Shown piece after piece: positions 1-4,786 of a DNA stretch of 10,858 bases; the stretch's first letter is position 1, and the number at the start of each line of letters is the position of its first letter. The DNA is from JAICLL01 sp035252155 (GTDB lineage: Bacteria; Planctomycetota; Planctomycetia; Pirellulales; JAICIG01). The stretch lies in contig DATFDL010000306.1 in NCBI GenBank assembly GCA_035252155.1, positions 1-10,858 on the forward strand, in the 5' to 3' direction. The notes under the pieces were generated by a model, which did not search any database, was not told the DNA's origin, and was given only the letters and a program-made list of their open reading frames with translations. The position numbers and the translations under genes are program-made.

Positions 1-2
1 GG

Positions 3-548
3 GCCGTGTTTGAGTCTACCGATCTTCCGAGAAAGACAGTGCTGCGCGAGTTTTCTCAGTTTGCGGCACGATTTTTCCAGCCGGCTGTTGCGAAGCTCGA
101 CCCGCAGCTTATCCATAAAGCCGCCAACGACCTTGACGTGGCAAAGGAATACGCTGTCAGGATGCTCTGCGAGCGAAATCTGCCCGAACATCATCCGGCG
201 CGGCTGGTTGATGAGGAAGGTCTGGCGGAGCATTTGGTCAAGCACTATCCGGCTCACGAATTCCTCATCAGCCGGTCTGAAGCCAAGATGCTTGGGTTGC
301 CGGTTGAAAGTGCGGAGCTTTACGACAAATGGCCAGTTTGCAGGTTATTGCACGACGATTTTCGGTCGGGCAAGCTATCGAAGGGGCATGGCTGGATACG
401 TGTCTTTTCTGAATCCGATTTAGCCGATATTATTGATGGGTACGACGATGACAGCGATGACACAAATGAAATTGAGGAAGGCAATGAAGACCACCCTAGC
501 GCAGAAGACGACGCGCCGCCGGGCGAAGGCGAGCAAGTGCCGTCATGA
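3..548 (+). CDS. C-terminal part of a possible ClpP-class/SDH-type serine peptidase
   Basis: The frame is open to the left edge, so this is probably the 3' part of a longer gene; an in-frame GTG at 6 is the first possible start, but no upstream sequence is available to judge it. About 180 residues are visible. Residues near 35-55 (DPQLIHKAANDLDVAKEYAV) form a helical segment, and residues near 86-101 read HEFLISRSEAKMLGLPVE. From memory, the end of the SDH_sah/ClpP-class peptidase family has a similar pattern: a helix after the catalytic core, then a short 'HdypI..eEAkeLGLpV' motif. The catalytic Ser/Lys region would lie outside the window, so activity cannot be judged. The last 40 residues are very acidic (runs of Asp/Glu with Pro/Gly), probably disordered. 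The family assignment is an inference with modest support; it could be an unrelated hypothetical protein. Confidence 0.55.
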   Translation, partial: AVFESTDLPRKTVLREFSQFAARFFQPAVAKLDPQLIHKAANDLDVAKEYAVRMLCERNLPEHHPARLVDEEGLAEHLVKHYPAHEFLISRSEAKMLGLPVESAELYDKWPVCRLLHDDFRSGKLSKGHGWIRVFSESDLADIIDGYDDDSDDTNEIEEGNEDHPSAEDDAPPGEGEQVPS

Positions 549-654
549 CGCTTGCCGCGTTGGTTCAAGCGCGACAAACCCATCGAGGTTTGTGAGAGAA
601 CTTGCCATCTCGCCACTCAACCACGAGCCCCGGCGGCGGTGGGGCGAAAAATAA

Positions 655-753
655 CGGTAGGGGCGGGGATCGAACCCGCGCCGGGTCTATGCTTCACGGG
701 CTGCCCGGACTGCCGGTTATAAGTCGGCTGCCTTGCCACTCGGCCACCCTACC
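655..753 (-). tRNA. Serine-type (class II) tRNA with UAU anticodon
   Basis: A full cloverleaf can be drawn on the minus strand. The acceptor stem is 753-747 paired with 662-656 (7 bp, GGTAGGG/CCCTACC) with discriminator G at 655. The D-arm (744-730) has GCC/GGC and the GAGTGG loop. The anticodon arm is 728-712, with 7-nt loop CTTATAA giving anticodon UAU at 721-719; its fifth pair is an A-C mismatch. The variable region (711-680) is 32 nt with a CCGGG/CCCGG stem, and the T-arm is 679-663 with TTCGATC. The acceptor, D-arm, C11-G24 pair, G73 and long variable arm resemble tRNA-Ser, yet UAU would read the isoleucine codon AUA. No CCA is encoded. It lies 6 bases beyond a strong hairpin and has no clear promoter of its own, so it may be processed from a transcript of the upstream minus-strand gene. 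It may be an allo-tRNA, a decaying tRNA, or a tRNA-Ser with a changed anticodon. Confidence 0.8.
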
Positions 754-759
754 GCAACG

Positions 760-792
760 CAAAAGCCCCAGGGACTACCCCTGGGGCTTTTG
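760..792 (-). terminator. Strong hairpin at the end of the RHH gene
   Basis: A perfect 14-bp stem (760-773 with 779-792; core AAAAGCCCCAGGG) closes a 5-nt loop. The A-rich/T-rich edges lie in the stem, so it works as an intrinsic terminator shape on either strand; the plus strand adds another TTTT at 792-796 and the minus strand has a TTTT in the 3' arm. The stop codon of the minus-strand regulator (777-775) falls in the loop, so the last codons of that gene make up one arm. It separates the regulator from the tRNA 6 bases further on. Confidence 0.75.
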
Positions 793-1002
793 TTTTAGAA
801 ACTGCACCTGCCGCCCAGACTGCTCTAGCTCCCGCCTAGCGATCGCTCGCAAACGGTCGCGAACCCACACCGACAGGTCTTGTCCGGCTAGTGCAGCGGC
901 ATCATCAAATGCCGCCTTCTCGGCATCGGCAACCCGGACCTGCAAGTAGCGAGTCTTGCGCTTCGCCTTTTCTTTCGGGGGTCGTCCCCTCTTTTTCTCC
1001 AT
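775..1002 (-). CDS. AT-hook / ribbon-helix-helix-like DNA-binding regulator
   Basis: This is a 75-residue basic protein. Residues 3-12 read KKRGRPPKEK, with the RGRP core of an AT-hook, which binds the minor groove of AT-rich DNA. A short strand (about 19-25, YLQVRVA) and two helices (about 28-40 and 43-59, ending in SVWVRDRLRAIARREL) follow, the layout of CopG/Arc-type ribbon-helix-helix repressors, which bind inverted repeats as dimers of dimers. The ATG at 1002 is preferred over an upstream in-frame start at 1110, because a near-consensus promoter (-35 TTGACA, 17-bp spacer, -10 TACAAT) ends 6 bases before the ATG, so the transcript should begin at or next to the start codon (leaderless). 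The -10 lies inside one arm of an inverted repeat whose other arm contains the -10 of the opposite promoter, which suggests autoregulation and control of the divergent transposase. The fold call is from pattern only. Confidence 0.8.
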   Translation of the reverse strand: MEKKRGRPPKEKAKRKTRYLQVRVADAEKAAFDDAAALAGQDLSVWVRDRLRAIARRELEQSGRQVQFLKQKPQG

Positions 1003-1008
1003 GCCGGA

Positions 1009-1037
1009 ATTGTACCGACGAAAAAAATACGTGTCAA
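1009..1037 (-). promoter_or_regulatory. Near-consensus sigma70 promoter of the RHH gene, leaderless
   Basis: On the minus strand, -35 TTGACA (1037-1032) and -10 TACAAT (1014-1009) are separated by exactly 17 bases. Only 6 bases lie between the -10 and the ATG at 1002, so transcription should start around the ATG. No Shine-Dalgarno is possible on such a transcript. Confidence 0.8.
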
Positions 1038-1042
1038 GCCTA

Positions 1043-1070
1043 TTGACTGTATTGTTTATGTCGGTACAAT
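1043..1070 (+). promoter_or_regulatory. Divergent promoter reading toward the transposase
   Basis: -35 TTGACT (1043-1048), 16-bp spacer, -10 TACAAT (1065-1070). The expected start is near 1077, only a few bases before the ATG at 1083, so a very short leader precedes the possible leader peptide, and about 120 bases precede the transposase start at 1199. Confidence 0.7.
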
Positions 1071-1082
1071 AAAGGCAGACAA

Positions 1083-1181
1083 ATGAAAGCCCGGTCGGTG
1101 CTAGTAACACCGACCGGGGTGAACTACAACCGGCTGTCGCCAGAAGTAGCCTGGAAACTTCATTCTAGCGACGGCCCCTGA
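1083..1181 (+). CDS. Possible 32-residue leader peptide upstream of the transposase
   Basis: An ATG at 1083, about 6 bases after the predicted transcript start, opens a frame of 32 residues (begins MKARSVLVTPTG, ends HSSDGP) that closes with tandem in-frame stops TGA-TAA (1179-1184). The stop lies 17 bases before the transposase ATG and inside a small stem that covers the transposase ribosome site. That arrangement would allow a ribosome on the leader to open the site (translational coupling). Against this, the frame crosses a perfect hairpin at 1090-1118, and a short frame with ordinary composition can arise by chance. No homologue is recognised. Confidence 0.35.
   Translation: MKARSVLVTPTGVNYNRLSPEVAWKLHSSDGP
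1090..1118. other. Perfect 11-bp hairpin between promoter and transposase
   Basis: CCCGGTCGGTG (1090-1100) pairs with CACCGACCGGG (1108-1118) around a 7-nt loop. On the minus strand it is followed by CTTTCATTTG, a mildly T-rich tail, so it could terminate transcription entering from the right and protect the regulator gene. On the plus strand no T-run follows. Its arms carry the same GTCGGT core as the operator repeats, so it could also be a third and fourth regulator half-site. Confidence 0.6.
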
Positions 1182-1190
1182 TAAGGGGAA
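1175..1190 (+). promoter_or_regulatory. Transposase ribosome-binding site inside a short stem
   Basis: The sequence AAGGGGAA (1183-1190) lies 8 bases before the ATG at 1199 and serves as a good Shine-Dalgarno. Its GGGG (1185-1188) can pair with CCCC at 1175-1178 across the 6-nt loop TGATAA, which is also the tandem stop of the upstream small frame. A 4-bp GC stem is weak on its own; its role is an inference. Confidence 0.4.
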
Positions 1191-1198
1191 ACGGCGCT

Positions 1199-2236
1199 AT
1201 GATGATTGCCTGTGCCCACGCTTCGCGGAAGCGTCATGGCAAAGACCGACACGGCAACCAACGCTGGCGGTGCCTGTTGTGCGGCAAAACGTGGATTGAA
1301 GCCCAACCGAAGCCGTTGGGGCCGATGCGGGTTCCGGTTGAGGATGCCAAGCTCGCCTTGCGGCTCTTGGTCGAAGGTTCGTCGATCCGCTCGACGGCCC
1401 GCGTTACGGGACTGCACAAAAAGACCGTCTGCAAGCTCTTGGTTCACTTCGGCAACGCCTGCCAGCGGTTTTTGGACGAGCGTATGACCGGCCTTACGCT
1501 CGACCATTTGCAGTTTGACGAGCAATGGACCTACGTGTTCAAAAAGCAAGCCCGGCTCACCATGACGGAACGCGAGGAAACGAGCGAACAGGGCGACATC
1601 TACCTTTGGACCGCCGTTGACCAGCGGACGAAGCTCATGCCCAGCTTTCTCGTCGGCAAGCGGTCGGGCGATAACGCGCGGCGGTTTATGCTCGACGTGG
1701 CCAGCCGGCTGACCTGGCCGAAGCCTCACGAGAGCGACGACCACGCTTTTGTGCCCGGCTCGTTCCGCCGTATCGTGCAAATCTCGACCGATGCTTTCGC
1801 GGCCTATCCCGAGGCCGTAGACCTGGCGTTCGGTGCCTACGTGAAGTACGGCACGATATTGAAGCAGTACCGCAACGCGAAGATCATCTACACGCCGAGC
1901 GACATGGTAGGCACCAAGCGAACCGCCCGGCGTGGCATGAGCAAGAAAGAGGCTCGCACGATATGCACCTCGCACGTTGAACGCCTGAACGGCACGCAAC
2001 GGCTTTTTCTGAAGCGGTTGAACCGGCTTACCTACTGCTTCTCGAAGAAGCTGGCGAACCTTGAGGCGGCTTTCGCGATGTTCGCGGCCTACTACAATTT
2101 CTGCTGGCAAACCCGACGGCCCGGCAAGTCTGGCAAGCTCCGGCCCACCGCCGCCATGATGGCAGGGCTGGAGGGGCACGTTTGGTCCTTCGATGAGCTA
2201 TTTGAGGCGGTCCTTCGACCTGCAACACAATCGTAG
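1199..2236 (+). CDS. IS1-type single-ORF DDE transposase
   Basis: This 345-residue protein cuts and joins DNA for an IS1-type insertion sequence. Residues 5-30 form a zinc-finger-like start (CAH, then CLLC and the GNQRWRC pattern typical of InsA). Residues 60-85 form a helix-turn-helix (SIRSTARVTGLHKKTVCKLL). The catalytic core has D107 (FDEQW), D198 (STDAFAAYP) and E261 (HVERLNGTQR), the DDE triad of the InsB half. In classical IS1, InsA and InsB are joined by frameshifting; here both halves are one continuous frame. The triad is intact, so it may be active. The ATG at 1199 has a Shine-Dalgarno 8 bases upstream; ATG codons at 1199 and 1202 are tandem. I could not find matching terminal inverted repeats or a target duplication around it. 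Control probably comes from the divergent promoter and operator upstream. Confidence 0.9.
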   Translation: MMIACAHASRKRHGKDRHGNQRWRCLLCGKTWIEAQPKPLGPMRVPVEDAKLALRLLVEGSSIRSTARVTGLHKKTVCKLLVHFGNACQRFLDERMTGLTLDHLQFDEQWTYVFKKQARLTMTEREETSEQGDIYLWTAVDQRTKLMPSFLVGKRSGDNARRFMLDVASRLTWPKPHESDDHAFVPGSFRRIVQISTDAFAAYPEAVDLAFGAYVKYGTILKQYRNAKIIYTPSDMVGTKRTARRGMSKKEARTICTSHVERLNGTQRLFLKRLNRLTYCFSKKLANLEAAFAMFAAYYNFCWQTRRPGKSGKLRPTAAMMAGLEGHVWSFDELFEAVLRPATQS

Positions 2237-2260
2237 CCCACTACCGCCCTCGCGGCCGAC

Positions 2261-2289
2261 TTGTCGCCCTCGGCCGATTCAATTACGAT
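2261..2289 (+). promoter_or_regulatory. Promoter of tRNA-Asn
   Basis: TTGTCG (2261-2266), 17-bp spacer, TACGAT (2284-2289), with the tRNA starting 12 bases further on. Both boxes are only moderate matches to sigma70, but spacing and position fit a tRNA promoter. Confidence 0.5.
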
Positions 2290-2301
2290 ACGGCTTTACA
2301 C

Positions 2302-2374
<73 letters not shown>

Positions 2375-2450
2375 CTTCTTGCCGGGCCGCGAAACCGTCC
2401 GAACAACGGTTATACTCCACGCGTTTGCGAACGCGGCGTCGGCCGCCGGT

Positions 2451-2523
2451 GTGGCACAGCCGCCCTCGGCTGTGCGGTGGTCGCCGAAGGCGACCGCGAG
2501 ACAGCCGAGGGCGGCTGTCCCAC
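2451..2523. repeat. REP-like double palindrome
   Basis: Arms at 2451-2473 and 2501-2523 (23 nt each, one mismatch) are inverted copies built on ACAGCCGCCCTCGGCTGT, and each arm is itself a small palindrome (ACAGCCG/CGGCTGT). Between them sits a third stem, GGTCGCC/GGCGACC (2479-2485 and 2489-2495), around GAA. The whole unit can fold as one long hairpin or as three small ones. Such intergenic palindromes with 'acagccg...cggctgt' arms are, as I recall, common in planctomycete genomes and behave like REP/MITE sequences. No protein is coded here. The rest of 2375-2645 holds a small CGCGTT/AACGCG inverted repeat (2420-2435) and the terminator-like hairpin at 2560. Confidence 0.75.
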
Positions 2524-2559
2524 ATTGCCGCATTCACGCCTGCGTGAGGTATCAATTCA

Positions 2560-2591
2560 AAAGCGCCGAGAGACTCGCCTCTCGGCGCTTT
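2560..2591. terminator. Bidirectional terminator-like hairpin
   Basis: A perfect 13-bp stem, AAAGCGCCGAGAG (2560-2572) with CTCTCGGCGCTTT (2579-2591), closes a 6-nt loop. The stem ends in A/T runs, giving a terminator shape in both directions; on the plus strand TTTT recurs at 2595. It lies between the tRNA-Asn transcript (plus) and the end of the peptidase gene (minus, stop at 2646), so it may end both. Confidence 0.65.
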
Positions 2592-2645
2592 GCGTTTTCC
2601 GCCTTCCACACGGGTTTGCGCGAAGTCGGCGATGGTGAAAAAGCG

Positions 2646-4463
2646 TTAGGCAACGCTATCGGGATGGCCACCGCCCTGCGTACTCGTCAACCACTCCATG
2701 AGCTGATTCAAAAGCTCCTTGCCATTCGGGCTGCCCCAGCCGGTGCAGAGATCGTAGCCGTGCACCGCGTAGTAGCCGTTGACGCCTGTGCTGCGGTTGT
2801 TGCCTGCGTCGATAAATGCACCCGGCACCATGCCTTGCTGGGGATCGAACGTGAATTCCCGTCCCCCGACAATGTCGCGAAATGCCGCCGTCTTGCCCCT
2901 GGCATAAGCAAAGTCGTTGAAGAAGTAGACCGGCACGTTTCCGCCGAAACGCTGCTGGAGGGCCTCGCGCACGCACGCCATCAACGCCGCCCACATGGGC
3001 GCCGCGGCGCTGGTGCCGCCGACGGGCGCAATCGGATACTCCGCCTGAGGCGGTTGGCTGACCAGATAGCCCGTGCTGGCGCCAGCATTACCGGCGACGT
3101 CGGGTATGCCTCGTCCGATGACCGGCGGGTTATTGGCCGACCGCGGCCTGATGCCGGCATCGGTCTGATAGCTAGGCACGCCCTTGTAACGGTCGGTGAC
3201 TCCGCCACCGGTCGCACCGCCGAAATAAAACTTGCCCTGCTGCAATTGGCCCAATTCGTTCCAGACCACTTCTTGGCTGATGGCGTCGCCCTCGGCATAG
3301 AGCAACGTGCCACCGACGGCAATTGCCAGAGGGCTAGATGCCGGGTATCCCGCGTGCGCGGTTTCCAAAAAAAGCGTGACCTCGGTTCCATCCGCCAGTT
3401 GGCCGCGCTGGCTGCTCGAACCCTGATCGCCGGACGAAACAAACACGGGCATGCCGACCGCTGCCGCATCGCGAAAAGCCTCGTCGACATGTTGGTGCAG
3501 CGCCGGCCAACCGGGGAAATCGGCCGATCCCGAAACGTCTTCGTCCAAGCCATAGCTGATCGACACCGACGCATAGTCGTGGTTGTGGATCGCTTCTTCG
3601 ATGGCGTCGAGGTAGCCTTGGCCCGTCCACGGGGCGAAATAGACATCGATTGCCGCCTTCGGCGCCATGGCGCCGACAATCTCGATGTCGAGATAAACCT
3701 CACCGGTGGCGCCGTCGCCGATTTGCGGCTCCGTGCCCAGCACCGAGATGGCCTTCACCGTCGGCGGCGTTCTCAGCCCGATCTGGTTGGTGAAATAGTC
3801 GGCCAGCACCTTCTGGTCAAAACCTCCTCCAAATTCAAGGATCGCCACCCGTTGGCCGTCGCCCTGCATGGGCGGAAAGTTATAGAGCTCGGCGACCTGG
3901 TTGGGATAGAACGAACCGGGCCACATCTTCTCCGGCGTAGCGGCCTCTGCTTGGGCCTTCCTGGGCTTCTTGGCGGTGGCGACGCCGTGACGCACGACGA
4001 CCGGCATGTCGTTCAGGCCGAACACGCCCGTCACAATCGGGGCCAGGTTTTCCGGCACGCGAATGTCGGTCTCGGGACAGCGAAACGTGCTGTGCGTTCG
4101 GGCATGCTCATAGGTCGAAAGGCTCACGCCGAAGGCATGGCTCATCGCCGCCACGGAGCCTTTTAGGTGCATCTGCCGGCGCCCAAGATCGACGCGCGAG
4201 ACCGACAAGCCTTCTTCGCGCGCCCATCTCCCGACGGCATCGGCGTCTTCCTGGCGTGCGCCATAGCGGTCGGCAAGCTGTGCACGTGTCATGCCCGCAC
4301 TTCGCTTGCCTGCGATGAATTCATCGACGGTGGGCAGGCCCTCCTCCGACTTGCGCCGTAACTTGACCGTCACCTCAATGCGTTCATTTTGATCGGGTTT
4401 TCCGACCAATTGATGCTGGTGGCGTGGCACGGAACCTTCGAGCGGAATCATTTTCTGCGACAT
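2646..4463 (-). CDS. Sedolisin (S53) peptidase, kumamolisin-like, with pro-domain
   Basis: This 605-residue protein is an acid-acting serine-carboxyl peptidase zymogen, normally exported and matured by removal of its pro-domain. Residues 25-160 match the pro-kumamolisin activation domain (VTVKLRRKS, FGVSLSTYEH, VPENLAPIV, VFGLNDMPVV). The catalytic domain starts near 180. Key residues: E255 and D259 (GEVYLD), the oxyanion aspartate D346 (SSGD), and nucleophile S485 (GGTSAAAP). The C-terminal calcium site is present (FRDIVGG, 528-534; GYDLCTGWGSPNG, 569-581). The length is normal for the family and all catalytic residues are intact. No classical signal peptide is visible, as in some kumamolisins, so the export route is unclear. 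The ATG at 4463 has AAGGAGA (4476-4470) in front, and that site lies within the last codons of the upstream small membrane protein gene, two bases away, suggesting coupled translation. Confidence 0.95.
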   Translation of the reverse strand: MSQKMIPLEGSVPRHQHQLVGKPDQNERIEVTVKLRRKSEEGLPTVDEFIAGKRSAGMTRAQLADRYGARQEDADAVGRWAREEGLSVSRVDLGRRQMHLKGSVAAMSHAFGVSLSTYEHARTHSTFRCPETDIRVPENLAPIVTGVFGLNDMPVVVRHGVATAKKPRKAQAEAATPEKMWPGSFYPNQVAELYNFPPMQGDGQRVAILEFGGGFDQKVLADYFTNQIGLRTPPTVKAISVLGTEPQIGDGATGEVYLDIEIVGAMAPKAAIDVYFAPWTGQGYLDAIEEAIHNHDYASVSISYGLDEDVSGSADFPGWPALHQHVDEAFRDAAAVGMPVFVSSGDQGSSSQRGQLADGTEVTLFLETAHAGYPASSPLAIAVGGTLLYAEGDAISQEVVWNELGQLQQGKFYFGGATGGGVTDRYKGVPSYQTDAGIRPRSANNPPVIGRGIPDVAGNAGASTGYLVSQPPQAEYPIAPVGGTSAAAPMWAALMACVREALQQRFGGNVPVYFFNDFAYARGKTAAFRDIVGGREFTFDPQQGMVPGAFIDAGNNRSTGVNGYYAVHGYDLCTGWGSPNGKELLNQLMEWLTSTQGGGHPDSVA

Positions 4464-4465
4464 GG

Positions 4466-4684
4466 TTACTCTCCTTGCTTGGCAAGTGCCCGCTCCTTGA
4501 ATTTTCCGGCCGCCCGCGCCTGAATCAATGGCCTAAACAGGCTATCGCGCCGCGAGAGCCGTTGGTCACGCAATGCGTCTATTGCCCGCCGCGCCCGTGC
4601 ACGTCGTGCGGCGGTCATGACGCGCGGTTTTAGACAGAAGGCAACGAAGAGAACGAAGAGGAAGAAAGTCGCCGACGAGAACAT
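4466..4684 (-). CDS. 72-residue single-pass membrane protein, coupled to the S53 gene
   Basis: The protein starts with a hydrophobic stretch (residues 3-18, SSATFFLFVLFVAFCL), short for a full membrane span, followed by a strongly basic tail rich in Arg/Lys/Ala (about 20-70). By the positive-inside rule the tail would be cytoplasmic, making an N-out anchor or an uncleaved signal. An AGAGG-type ribosome site lies about 6 bases before the ATG. The stop codon (4468-4466) is two bases before the peptidase start, and the peptidase ribosome site is inside this gene's end, so the two are probably translated together. I know no family for it. It might tether, chaperone or help export the leaderless-looking peptidase; that is inference. 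It could instead be a chance frame, but the coupling argues for a real gene. Confidence 0.6.
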   Translation of the reverse strand: MFSSATFFLFVLFVAFCLKPRVMTAARRARARRAIDALRDQRLSRRDSLFRPLIQARAAGKFKERALAKQGE

Positions 4685-4756
4685 CGATCGCCTCTGACCC
4701 TCGGGAAGAAGCTAGGTGAGGTCCGACAAACCTGCTGCGTTAATTCTCTCCACTCT

Positions 4757-4786
4757 TAAGGCGGCGGTTGAGCAAAGCCCGCCTTA
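4757..4786 (-). terminator. Weak hairpin at the ion-channel stop codon
   Basis: TAAGGCGG (4757-4764) and CCGCCTTA (4779-4786) pair over a 14-nt loop; the second arm includes the channel gene's stop codon (4786-4784). No clear T-run follows on the minus strand, so termination is uncertain. Confidence 0.3.

Larger units (their letters stand above)
1009..1070. promoter_or_regulatory. Inverted-repeat operator pair over both divergent -10 boxes
   Basis: ATTGTACCGAC at 1009-1019 and GTCGGTACAAT at 1060-1070 are perfect 11-bp inverted copies, about five helical turns apart (centre to centre 51 bp). Each copy contains the -10 hexamer of one of two divergent promoters. A single regulator binding both arms would shut off both directions; the adjacent RHH protein is the obvious candidate. 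Two further GTCGGT/ACCGAC half-sites occur in the hairpin at 1090-1118. Confidence 0.6.

Noticed and set aside
655..753. Reading the odd tRNA as tRNA-Leu(UAA) or tRNA-Tyr
   Set aside because: With a 7-nt loop the anticodon is UAU and cannot be shifted to UAA or GUA without breaking the stem; G73 and the D-arm fit serine better than leucine, which usually has A73.
1003..1110. N-terminal extension of the RHH regulator to an upstream ATG
   Set aside because: It would run through the promoter and operator, and its residues look unlike the basic regulator; the ATG at 1002 sits right after the -10 box.
1160..2179. 339-residue open frame on the minus strand
   Set aside because: Antisense to the transposase, rich in Arg/Leu/Pro with no recognisable domain, while the plus strand has zinc-finger, HTH and DDE motifs.
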